From: an uncultured Clostridium sp.
Lineage (GTDB): Bacteria; Bacillota; Clostridia; Clostridiales; Clostridiaceae
Direction of reading: 5' to 3'
Length of the DNA stretch: 64,000 nt
Assembly (NCBI GenBank): GCA_900547475.1
Contig: URGW01000019.1
Location: 1-64,000 of the forward strand
The notes beneath the pieces are model-generated. The model saw only the letters and a list, made by a program, of their open reading frames with translations, did not search any database and had not been told where the DNA came from. This document shows, in pieces, positions 55,066 to 63,236 of this stretch; position 1 is the stretch's first letter, and the number at the start of each line of letters is the position of its first letter. Made by a program: the position numbers and the translations under genes.

Positions 55066-55106
55066 TACATGCAAAAGATAAAGTTGCTTTTGCATGTATA
55101 TTTTTT
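55066..55106 (+). terminator. terminator after the terD genes
   Basis: TACATGCAAAAG (55066-55077) and CTTTTGCATGTA (55087-55098), then T6. Confidence 0.9.
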
Positions 55107-55112
55107 AAAAAA

Positions 55113-55143
55113 TTTAACATTGTAATATTTTTAAAATGTTAAA
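55113..55143. promoter_or_regulatory. inverted repeat upstream of the Ca2+ ATPase gene
   Basis: TTTAACAT (55113-55120) and ATGTTAAA (55136-55143) face each other across 15 bp, ahead of a TATAAT-like box near 55155. Operator-like; regulator unknown. Confidence 0.4.
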
Positions 55144-55213
55144 ATAAATGATAATATAATAGATATTGATTATTATATTAAAATATGTAAATTTTATTTA
55201 AGGAGAGAATGGA

Positions 55214-57865
55214 ATGATTAAAGGGCTTAATAAAAAGCAAGTAGATGAAAGTAGAAAGCTCTATGGGGATAATATAATCCATGAAGCAGAGCCAGAAACA
55301 TTTTGGGACAAATTTAAGGGTGCATTTGATGATCCAATGATTAAGTTATTATTGGCAATTGCAGCAATTATGGCAGTAATGGCATTCATGGGATATGCTG
55401 AGTTTGGAGAGTTAATTGGTATAGCAATATCTGTATTATTAGTAACAGGAATTTCAGCGAAGACAGAAATTGCAAGTGATAATGAGTATAGAAAATTAAA
55501 AGACTCAACTAAAAAGGAAGTATGCAAAGTATATAGAGATGGTAAGGTTGTTGAAATTGAAGTAAATGATCTTGTTGTGGGAGATATGGTAATACTTCAA
55601 AGTGGGGATAAAATTCCTGCTGATGGGTATCTTTATCAAGGAGATTTAAGAGTAGATAACTCAGCTCTTAATGGTGAAGCAGAAGAGTGTAAAAAGTTTG
55701 CTGTAGAAGATTCTAAAGCATATAAAGAAAGTGCTATGACAGCAGATGTAACTGGAGATACTTTTGTTGATGCTCACTCTTTATTTAGAGGTGCAGTAGT
55801 ATTCAATGGTGAAGGAGTTATGGAAGTTACTAAAGTTGGTATGAAAACTATGATGGGTGCTATGGCTGCAGATATGGCTGATGATGAAGTAGCAAGTCCG
55901 TTAAAAGTTAAACTTACTAAGCTTGCAGAGCAAATTTCTATGTTTGGATATATTGGTTCAGTTGTTATTGCATTAGCATTATTAGGACATAAGGTAATAG
56001 TAGCTGGTGGTTTTGCAGAGTATTTCTCAATCGGTGGTGTATTAATATTTAAAGATGTATTAGAAGCAATTATGTTAGCTGTTGTTATTGTTGTTATGGC
56101 TGTTCCAGAGGGGTTACCTCTTATGATTGCAATTGTTCTTATGAGAAATACTTCTAAGATGTTACAAAATAATGTACTTGTTAGAAAGCCGATTGGTATT
56201 GAGACAGCAGGTTCATTAAATATATTATTCTCAGATAAAACAGGTACAATTACTAAAGGTGAATTAGAAGTTGTAGAATTTTTTGATGGTAATTTAAAAG
56301 ATACTTATAAAGATGGTTCTAAAGTAAAAGAAATGATGAATCTTTGTATTGGTAAAAATACAGGAGCAATGTTTGATGCAAATGGTAAAGTTGTTGGAGG
56401 AAATGCTACTGATAAGGCATTACTTAATTTCTTAACACAACAAGAGATGTCAAAATTAACAGATATAGTTGTTGAAAAATCACAAGGATTTAACTCAGCT
56501 AATAAATATTCAGCAAGTCAATTAATTGGAAAAACAGTATATAAGGGTGCTCCAGAAAGATTACTTGCAAAGGCTACAAAAATGTTAGATGAAAACGGAA
56601 ATGTAGTTGAGATAAATAAAAATAAAATTAATAATAAGATAGATGAATTAGCTGTAAGAGCTATGAGAGTTTTATCATTTGCATATAGTGAAAGTGGACT
56701 AGTAGAGGATACTCTTCCAGATGATTTAGTTATTGTTGGATTTGTTGGAATTCGTGATGATGTAAGAATGGAAGCAAAGCAAGCTATTGAGGAAGTTCAA
56801 AATGCTGGTGTTCAAGTTGTAATGATAACTGGTGATAGAAAAGAAACAGCAGTTGCAATTGCGAAGGAAGCTGGATTATTAAAATCAGATAAAGATGTTG
56901 CATTAACTTCAGAGGAATTAAATAAAATGTCTGATGAAGAAGTAAAGGCTATTATACCTAACTTAAGAGTAATAGCTAGAGCATTACCAACCGATAAATC
57001 AAGAATGGTAAGACTTGCTCAAGAGTTAAATCTTGTATGTGGTATGACTGGTGATGGTGTTAATGATGCTCCAGCATTAAAGAGAGCTGATGTTGGTTTT
57101 GCAATGGGTAGTGGTACAGATGTAGCTAAAGAGGCTGGTTCGATAGTAATATTAGATGATAACTTCAAATCAATTGAAAATGCTATTTTATATGGTAGAA
57201 CAATCTATAATAATATTTTAAAGTTTATAAAATTCCAATTAACTATAAATGTTGGAGCTGTTGCGGTATGTGCTATTGCACCATTCTTTGGAATTGAAGA
57301 GCCGTTAAAAATTACTCATATACTTTGGATTAACTTAGTTATGGATGGTCTTGGAGCATTAGCTTTAGGTTCTGAACCAGCACTTAAGAAATATATGCTT
57401 GAAAAGCCTAAATCAAGAACTCAAAGTATAGTTTCTGGTAAGATGATGAATCAAATTATTTTTGCAGGGGCATGGGTAACTGTACTAAGCTTTATATTCT
57501 TGAAAGTTCCATATTTTGTAGACATGTTCCCTAATACAGAAGAACATATGACAGCATATTTCTCAATGTTTGTACTTTGTGCAGTATTTAATGGATTTAA
57601 TGTAAGAAGTGAAAATGCTAATATATTTGAACATATAAATGAAAATATGAGTTTCTTAAAAGTAATGGGAATAATAATAGTAGTTCAAGTAGTATTAACA
57701 ATTATTGGTGGAGAAATGTTTAGTTGTACACCAATCTCTATAAAGCATTGGTTAGTTGTAATTCTTATGGCAATTACAATTATTCCAGTTGACATGTTAA
57801 GAAAAGCTGTAGTAAATACTTTTAGCAAAGATACAGTTAATCAAAATGTAGCAGAAACTGTTTAA
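55214..57865 (+). CDS. PMCA-type calcium-translocating P-type ATPase
   Basis: An 883-residue membrane pump that expels Ca2+. It has an N-terminal cytoplasmic region, TM1-2, an actuator domain, VPEGLPL in TM4 (the Ca2+ site), DKTGTIT with phosphorylated D341, TGDRKETAVAIAKEAG, the hinge TGDGVNDAPALKRAD, and NLVMDGLGALALGSEPA in TM6, all of the PMCA/SERCA (P2) group. The actuator TGES motif reads NGEAEE, unusual but with the Glu kept. AAGGAGAG precedes ATG 55214. It follows three Ca2+-binding TerD genes, which suggests a shared calcium theme. No TerC gene is seen in the cluster. Confidence 0.93.
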   Translation: MIKGLNKKQVDESRKLYGDNIIHEAEPETFWDKFKGAFDDPMIKLLLAIAAIMAVMAFMGYAEFGELIGIAISVLLVTGISAKTEIASDNEYRKLKDSTKKEVCKVYRDGKVVEIEVNDLVVGDMVILQSGDKIPADGYLYQGDLRVDNSALNGEAEECKKFAVEDSKAYKESAMTADVTGDTFVDAHSLFRGAVVFNGEGVMEVTKVGMKTMMGAMAADMADDEVASPLKVKLTKLAEQISMFGYIGSVVIALALLGHKVIVAGGFAEYFSIGGVLIFKDVLEAIMLAVVIVVMAVPEGLPLMIAIVLMRNTSKMLQNNVLVRKPIGIETAGSLNILFSDKTGTITKGELEVVEFFDGNLKDTYKDGSKVKEMMNLCIGKNTGAMFDANGKVVGGNATDKALLNFLTQQEMSKLTDIVVEKSQGFNSANKYSASQLIGKTVYKGAPERLLAKATKMLDENGNVVEINKNKINNKIDELAVRAMRVLSFAYSESGLVEDTLPDDLVIVGFVGIRDDVRMEAKQAIEEVQNAGVQVVMITGDRKETAVAIAKEAGLLKSDKDVALTSEELNKMSDEEVKAIIPNLRVIARALPTDKSRMVRLAQELNLVCGMTGDGVNDAPALKRADVGFAMGSGTDVAKEAGSIVILDDNFKSIENAILYGRTIYNNILKFIKFQLTINVGAVAVCAIAPFFGIEEPLKITHILWINLVMDGLGALALGSEPALKKYMLEKPKSRTQSIVSGKMMNQIIFAGAWVTVLSFIFLKVPYFVDMFPNTEEHMTAYFSMFVLCAVFNGFNVRSENANIFEHINENMSFLKVMGIIIVVQVVLTIIGGEMFSCTPISIKHWLVVILMAITIIPVDMLRKAVVNTFSKDTVNQNVAETV

Positions 57866-57895
57866 GACAAATTTTAATATGAAAAAGTCAGTCTA

Positions 57896-57934
57896 AATAA
57901 ATAAAAAGTCGGTATTACCGACTTTTTATTTATT
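57896..57934. terminator. bidirectional terminator between Ca2+ ATPase and ABC-F genes
   Basis: AATAAATAAAAAGTCGG pairs with CCGACTTTTTATTTATT around the 5-nt loop TATTA, strong on both strands. Confidence 0.92.
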
Positions 57935-59849
57935 AAACTAGATTTTCCCATTCTTCATAAAGTTGAGAAATAGTGTCTTCTAATTTTTTAATTTCACCAT
58001 TAACTCTTTGACTTTCAGAAGGATTAGAGTAAACAGATTCTAAACAAAGTTGTTCTTGTAAGTTTGTTAATTCATCTTCTTTTTCAGCAATTGTTTTTTC
58101 AAGGTTTTTAATTTTAGTTTGAAGAGCTTTAGCCTCTTTTTCTGCCTCACGCTTTTTCTTCTTTTCATCTTTAAGCTGAGTTTTAGTTTTTCCATTAGCT
58201 AATTCTTCATAATCTTCAAAACGTGTAGGATTAAGTTTCTTTTCTTGATAGTAACTATAATTACCAAGGTACTCAGAAACACCATCTTCTTTAAGTTCGA
58301 GTATACGTCCAATTACTTTATTTAAGAAGTATCTATCATGAGATATAACCATTAAGGTTCCATCATACTCTAATATAGCATCTTCTAAAGCTTCTCTAGA
58401 GATAATATCAAGGTGATTAGTAGGTTCATCTAGTAGAAGTAAATTAGATTTAGAAAGCATAAGCTTCAATAAATTTATTCTACATTTCTCACCACCACTT
58501 AGAGTATTTATAACTTTAAATACATCATCACCAGTAAATAAGAAAGAAGCTAGATAACTTCTAAGCTTAGAGGTTGTTAAATTAGGAAACTCATCCCAAA
58601 CTTCATCTAATATTGTTTTATCTAAATTTAAATCTGATTGTTCCTGATCATAATATCCAACATTTACGTTAGTACCTAATACTTTAACACCTTTATCAGC
58701 TTCAACTTTATCCATTATTATTTTAAAAAGCGTAGTTTTTCCTCTACCATTTTCACCAATTAAAGCAACTTTCTCACCACGTTTTAAATCAATATTTAAA
58801 TTTGTGAATAATGTTTTTTCACCATAAGATTTATTCATATCTTCTATATGTAAAACGTCATATCCACTTTTTATAGAAGCTTCAAATTTGATTTTAGATC
58901 CTTCCTTTTCGTGTGCTGGAGCCTCAATTCGCTCCATTTTCTCTAATGCTTTTTCCCTACTTTCAGCAGCTCTTATACTTTTTTCTCTATTAAAAGAACG
59001 GAACTTTTCAATAATTGCTTCTTGTCTTTTAATTTCAGCTTGTTGAAGATTATAAGCTTTAAGCTTTGCTTCATAGTTCTTTTTTCTAAGGTCTATAAAT
59101 TTAGAATAAGGAACATTATAGCATTCAACTTTTCCTCCAATAACTTCAAAAGTACTAGTTGTTACTGAATCTAAGAAGAATCTATCATGAGATATTACTA
59201 AAACAGTTCCTTTATAGTTTTTCATATAATCTTCTAACCAGCTAATTGCCTCTAAATCTAAGTGGTTAGTGGGCTCATCAAGTAAAATAATATCAGGCTT
59301 ACGTAGTAATAATTTACATAATGCAACTCTTGTTTTTTGTCCACCGCTTAAAGTATTTATAGATTTATAAAAATCATCTTCAGTAAAGCCAAGCCCTTTT
59401 AATACTCTTGATATTTCACCTTTATATACATAACCACCTTTATGTGAATATATATCTTGAAGAGTAGTATAATCTTTTATGAGCTTGTCATGATATGAAG
59501 CATTATTTTCATCGTAAGGTTCATTCATTTTTATTTCTAAAGATGAAAGCCTTTCTTCAATATTTAGGAGCTCATGAAATACAGAAAGAGCTTCTTCATA
59601 AATATTTTTATCAGAGTCTAATGCTAAATTTTGTGATAAATATCCTAAAGTTTTATTTTTATCTATAAATATTTCACCTGAGTCTTGGGATATTTCTTTA
59701 GTTATTATTTTAAAGAGAGTTGATTTTCCTTCACCATTAGCACCAATAATTCCAACTTTATCACCATCATTTATTGAAAATGTAATATCTTTAAGGACAT
59801 CGCGAATTCCGTAACTTTTACATATATCTTTACAACTTAGTATTATCAT
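57933..59849 (-). CDS. ABC-F family ATPase (Uup/YdiF/YfmR-like)
   Basis: A 638-residue soluble ABC protein acting on ribosomes, with no membrane domain. ABC domain 1 has GANGEGKST and LSGGQKTRVALCKLLL with LLDEPTNHLD. A charged interdomain linker (~245-320, EKFRSFNREKSIRAAESREKALEKM) follows. ABC domain 2 has GENGRGKTT, LSGGEKCRINLLKLM and LLDEPTNHLD. The C-terminal ~90 residues are a coiled coil (Uup-type CTD). A promoter TTGATA-17-TATAAT (59883-59911) and GGAGG precede ATG 59849. The linker is not obviously of the antibiotic-resistance kind, so a housekeeping translation factor is more likely. Confidence 0.93.
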   Translation of the reverse strand: MIILSCKDICKSYGIRDVLKDITFSINDGDKVGIIGANGEGKSTLFKIITKEISQDSGEIFIDKNKTLGYLSQNLALDSDKNIYEEALSVFHELLNIEERLSSLEIKMNEPYDENNASYHDKLIKDYTTLQDIYSHKGGYVYKGEISRVLKGLGFTEDDFYKSINTLSGGQKTRVALCKLLLRKPDIILLDEPTNHLDLEAISWLEDYMKNYKGTVLVISHDRFFLDSVTTSTFEVIGGKVECYNVPYSKFIDLRKKNYEAKLKAYNLQQAEIKRQEAIIEKFRSFNREKSIRAAESREKALEKMERIEAPAHEKEGSKIKFEASIKSGYDVLHIEDMNKSYGEKTLFTNLNIDLKRGEKVALIGENGRGKTTLFKIIMDKVEADKGVKVLGTNVNVGYYDQEQSDLNLDKTILDEVWDEFPNLTTSKLRSYLASFLFTGDDVFKVINTLSGGEKCRINLLKLMLSKSNLLLLDEPTNHLDIISREALEDAILEYDGTLMVISHDRYFLNKVIGRILELKEDGVSEYLGNYSYYQEKKLNPTRFEDYEELANGKTKTQLKDEKKKKREAEKEAKALQTKIKNLEKTIAEKEDELTNLQEQLCLESVYSNPSESQRVNGEIKKLEDTISQLYEEWENLV

Positions 59850-59882
59850 AATTTCCTCCAGTTAGACGAAGTTTTCCTTATA

Positions 59883-59911
59883 ATTATACTATTATAGTAA
59901 ATCTATATCAA
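59883..59911 (-). promoter_or_regulatory. promoter of the ABC-F gene
   Basis: On the minus strand: TTGATA (59906-59911), 17 bp, TATAAT (59883-59888). Confidence 0.75.
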
Positions 59912-59914
59912 ATT

Positions 59915-59946
59915 AAAAAGGAGATGTTTTTCAACAACTCCTTTTT
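59915..59946 (-). terminator. terminator of the DUF4397 gene
   Basis: AAAAAGGAG (59915-59923) and CTCCTTTTT (59938-59946) on the minus strand, directly after the stop codon. Confidence 0.85.
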
Positions 59947-60564
59947 TTAGATTGCGTCATCAAATAATAGATATCCAAGAGGTGGTTTATCATTGAACAC
60001 TCCGATAATATAAATACTATAGAATCTACCACCATCTAGAGTAATATTTTTAATAAATTTTGTAGTAACCTGAGAAGAACCCAAAAGAACCTCAAAATTA
60101 TAAATTCCAGCTGATAATGGATAATAACCTGTAGTTTCTAAATATTCTGCTTGGTTAAATAGAGTAACTCCATTAGGCAAAGCTAAACTAAGCAAGGGAG
60201 CATTTGAAGATAAATTAATAAATCTTAAAAATGCTTGAGATTTAGTTGCAGGAATATTATCATCTTTTAATCTAAATAGATATAAATCATTAGATAATGT
60301 AACTATTGAAACTGTATAATTAGCATTTGCTATTAATTGAATAGTTTGACTTAATAGTGGTTTATCGTAAGTTCCTGTTGGAAATAATTGAAACTCGTAT
60401 TCGCCAGGTGAAAAAATAGTATATTTAGATATTTTTCCAAAGGCCAAATTATTTGTTAAAAGAGATCCGTTTAAATAAACATCAACATTTGGGGCATTAG
60501 GAACTGCATGAAGAATTCTCACACTAGTATCAACTCGGGGAAGTGATTTTGAGAATTGTTCCAT
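59947..60564 (-). CDS. DUF4397-domain protein
   Basis: A ~205-residue protein with two DUF4397-like beta-sandwich halves: VRILHAVPNAPNVDVYLNG (~13) and FLRFINLSSNAPLLSLALPNG (~110). It has no signal peptide, membrane helix or wall anchor. The frame opens at GTG 60573, but AGGTAGGTG precedes ATG 60564, the better start. It follows the Asn-rich gene by 9 bp, so both are co-transcribed. DUF4397 proteins are often cell-surface or spore-associated; the function here is unknown. Confidence 0.88.
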   Translation of the reverse strand: MEQFSKSLPRVDTSVRILHAVPNAPNVDVYLNGSLLTNNLAFGKISKYTIFSPGEYEFQLFPTGTYDKPLLSQTIQLIANANYTVSIVTLSNDLYLFRLKDDNIPATKSQAFLRFINLSSNAPLLSLALPNGVTLFNQAEYLETTGYYPLSAGIYNFEVLLGSSQVTTKFIKNITLDGGRFYSIYIIGVFNDKPPLGYLLFDDAI

Positions 60565-60573
60565 ATAAATCAC

Positions 60574-61320
60574 CTACCTTTTACAGTTATCAAGAGAGAG
60601 TTGTATTATTTTTTTTATTAATAATTTAGAAATAGGATAAGGGATTCTATAGGTTTTCATAGTAGCTAATATTCCTGGATTATCTTTTTCTATTAATGCG
60701 AATAATTCATTAACTTCATCTTCAGTGCAATTATTTTTTCTAGATTCAGATGAAGAAAAATCTACTGATATATCGAAATTTCTTAAAATATCAAGTATAT
60801 TAACAGAATCATCTAAATATCTTTCATTAACATTTGGTTCGTTATATGAATAAAGAAAGTTGTCATCTTGTTCAGTTGGATATTCTAAGTTAGTATTATT
60901 ATAATTATTAGGATTTATATTATTATTATAGGTATTGTTAGGGTTTGTATAGTTATTATTATAGGTATTAGGATTTATATACTTATTGTTGTAATCATTA
61001 GTATTAGTTGTACTATTAATATTGCCATTTAAGGATGTATTTGAATCCAAAGTTGGTATATTTTTAGGATAAGGTGTAAGTGGAGCTAATTCAGTTAATG
61101 GGTTTGTAGTTAATGGTAATGGTGTTGGATTAATATTTAAATTTGGAAAACCCAATGATATAGTACCTAAAGTTTTAGTTACAGAAACCCCATCTATATT
61201 AAATTGTAATGGGAATTTTGCACTATTAGGTGCTAAAGATGAGTCAATATTTAAGGGAATAAAATTTAAATCATCATCCATATTATTATATTTTTCAATA
61301 TTACTTTTTTTTGAACTCAT
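60574..61320 (-). CDS. Asn-rich low-complexity protein, unknown function
   Basis: A 248-residue protein I cannot assign. Residues 1-85 are Pro/Leu/Asn-rich (LGTISLGFPNLNINP). Residues ~100-150 are a low-complexity Asn/Tyr/Thr tract built on YNNN and NPN units. The last ~80 residues look folded and helical (NILDILRNFDI, DEVNELFALIEKDNPG, ISKLLIKKIIQLSL). It has no signal peptide. GGAGGG precedes ATG 61320. Upstream on the minus strand, CATATTCTA resembles a SigK-type -10 (CATA-N3-TA) without a convincing -35. First of two genes with DUF4397; a spore-surface or coat role is only a guess. Confidence 0.75.
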   Translation of the reverse strand: MSSKKSNIEKYNNMDDDLNFIPLNIDSSLAPNSAKFPLQFNIDGVSVTKTLGTISLGFPNLNINPTPLPLTTNPLTELAPLTPYPKNIPTLDSNTSLNGNINSTTNTNDYNNKYINPNTYNNNYTNPNNTYNNNINPNNYNNTNLEYPTEQDDNFLYSYNEPNVNERYLDDSVNILDILRNFDISVDFSSSESRKNNCTEDEVNELFALIEKDNPGILATMKTYRIPYPISKLLIKKIIQLSLDNCKR

Positions 61321-61487
61321 TAATACCCTCCAAGTAATAATTTATTAATAATATATGTATTTTAAACACATATGTTACTTTATAGAATATGACTATAATT
61401 AGAGGTATATTACAAGTGAATAATATAATATGCTTAAATAATCACAATAGATAAAGTAAGGAATATATTATATTGGAGGGGATTATT

Positions 61488-62783
61488 ATGCATAAAGAAA
61501 ATATAGATAATTTAAGAAAACTATTTATAGGGTTGGATAAAAAGGTTAATGTAGATGGAAAGGGAAGATTAATTCCTATAAATTTTGATAATGCAGCTAC
61601 CACTCCACCTTTTAAAAGAGTTATGAAAATGATATTAGAAACTAGTGAGTATTATGGATCAATTGCAAGGGGAGACGGTAAAAAATCTCAATATTGTAGT
61701 GATTTATATGAAAATTCTAGAAAATATATATTGGAATATTTTAATGCACCAGAAGATATATATACAGCAATTTTTGTTGGAAATACTACTGATGGATTAA
61801 ATAAATTATCTAATATTTTAATTGAAGATAAAGACGATATAGTTATTACTACTAGAATGGAACATCATTCAAATGATTTACCTTGGAGAAATAAGTGCAA
61901 TTTAAAACATGTTGAGGTAGATAAGGATGGAAGGCTTATAGTAGAAGAAATAGAGATGTTATTAGAGAAATATCAAGGAAGAGTTAAATATGTTACTGTA
62001 ACAGGAGCATCAAATGTTACTGGGTACGTAAATGATATAAGAAGAATAGCAAGAGCTACCCATAAATATGGAGCTAAAATAATTGTTGATGGAGCTCAAT
62101 TAATTCCACATAAAAAAATATCTATGACACAAGAAGATATTAATGAAAATATAGATTTTTTGGTGTTCTCTGGTCATAAAGTATATGCACCTTTTGGAAG
62201 TGGAGTTATTATTGGTCTAAGAGAAATATTTAATGAAAAAGAACCATCTTCAAAGGGCGGAGGAACTGTTCAAATAGTACTTGATAATCGTCAACTATGG
62301 TTAGATACACCAGAGAAAAATGAAGCAGGTACACCTAATCTTTTTGGTGCTGTAGCAATAGCTGAAGCTCTTAGAGAAATGGATAAAATAGGATTTGAAA
62401 CAATTGAAAGCAATGAAAAAGAATTACTTTCATATTTAGTTAAAGAATTAAAGCAATTTGAAAAAGTAATTTTGTATGGGGATAATGAAAATATAAATGA
62501 TAGATTAGGAATTTTAGTATTTAATATTGATGGAATGTCTTATGAAGAGGTTGGAGAAGCACTTGCCAATATAAGAGGAGTAGGGGTTAGAGAAGGAGGA
62601 TTTTGTGCGCATCCATATACAAGAAGAGTTCTTGGAATAGCAGATAGTGACTTGCAAAGATATATGAGTGAGATTGGAACGCCAGGATTAGTTAGAGTAA
62701 GCTTAGGTGCATATAATAGCAAAAAAGAAGCAAATATTTTTTTAGATACAATCGAATATATCTGTAGACGCTATGCTAAGTAA
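61488..62783 (+). CDS. class V aminotransferase / cysteine-desulfurase-like PLP enzyme
   Basis: A ~431-residue PLP-dependent enzyme of the SufS/CsdB branch. Motifs: FDNAATTPP (~29), TTRMEHHSNDLPWR (~125), VDGAQLIPH with the PLP-binding Asp, SGHKVYAPFGSG with Schiff-base K231, and REGGFCAHPYTRR with C373 where SufS has its persulfide Cys. Conversion of cysteine to alanine with sulfur transfer is plausible. No SufU, NifU or other suf gene adjoins, so a different amino-acid substrate is possible. The frame opens at TTG 61473; GGAGGGG fixes ATG 61488. The stop lies at the edge of the inverted-repeat element. Confidence 0.87.
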   Translation: MHKENIDNLRKLFIGLDKKVNVDGKGRLIPINFDNAATTPPFKRVMKMILETSEYYGSIARGDGKKSQYCSDLYENSRKYILEYFNAPEDIYTAIFVGNTTDGLNKLSNILIEDKDDIVITTRMEHHSNDLPWRNKCNLKHVEVDKDGRLIVEEIEMLLEKYQGRVKYVTVTGASNVTGYVNDIRRIARATHKYGAKIIVDGAQLIPHKKISMTQEDINENIDFLVFSGHKVYAPFGSGVIIGLREIFNEKEPSSKGGGTVQIVLDNRQLWLDTPEKNEAGTPNLFGAVAIAEALREMDKIGFETIESNEKELLSYLVKELKQFEKVILYGDNENINDRLGILVFNIDGMSYEEVGEALANIRGVGVREGGFCAHPYTRRVLGIADSDLQRYMSEIGTPGLVRVSLGAYNSKKEANIFLDTIEYICRRYAK

Positions 62784-63050
62784 CCCAATTATTCGTTATG
62801 TGAGAGCGAAAAAATGAAATATTTATTTTCCGGGAACTATGAAATTTTCACCTAGAATTTATATAATTGATTCTGTAAAGTTGGCTAAAGTTTTTAAACT
62901 CGCTGTTAGCTCAAACAGTAAAAACTTCTTAACGCCAACTTTACTTCATCAATTATTAAATTCTACGGCTTAATTTCAATGTCCCTTCCAAATAAATATT
63001 TCATTTTTTTCTTTTTTCACGCAACTAATTGTATCTTTGAAGTTTATAAT
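62781..63050. repeat. long imperfect inverted-repeat element (~270 bp)
   Basis: Left arm 62781..62905 and right arm to ~63050 are imperfect reverse complements, sharing for example AATAAATATTTCATTTTTT, TAGAATTTA, AATTGAT and GTAAAGTTGGC. The loop is near 62905 (GCTCAAACAG). It contains no ORF. A second copy, inverted and cut by the window edge, is at 1..130. Likely a MITE-like or structured-RNA repeat. Confidence 0.8.
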
Positions 63051-63121
63051 TAATTTTTGTCTTATATTTATAAGGAGTCGTTAACTTTTAAGTGGTATTG
63101 CAGTTCATAAAAGTAGAAGAG

Positions 63122-63210
63122 AAAAAAATAATGATATTACTGGAAGGAAGATTGTAATTAAATTCTAGAACTTAATTACACCATTCCTAGAAGTAATATC
63201 ATTATTTTTT
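63122..63210 (-). terminator. large nested hairpin terminator of the phosphofructokinase gene
   Basis: Outer arms AAAAAATAATGATATTACT (63123-63141) and its complement (63192-63210) enclose a second stem, TGTAATTAA (63153-63161) with TTAATTACA (63172-63180). T-runs lie on both strands. Confidence 0.8.
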
Positions 63211-63236
63211 CGGCTCCTATGTGAGGAACAATATTT

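Noticed and set aside
55100..55213. Mn2+ (yybP-ykoY) riboswitch before the P-type ATPase
   Set aside because: The required internal-loop motifs are missing; only a simple inverted repeat is present.
60880..61010. Short AT-rich tandem repeats as an intergenic satellite
   Set aside because: They encode the Asn/Tyr/Thr tract of an ORF with a good start and ribosome site.
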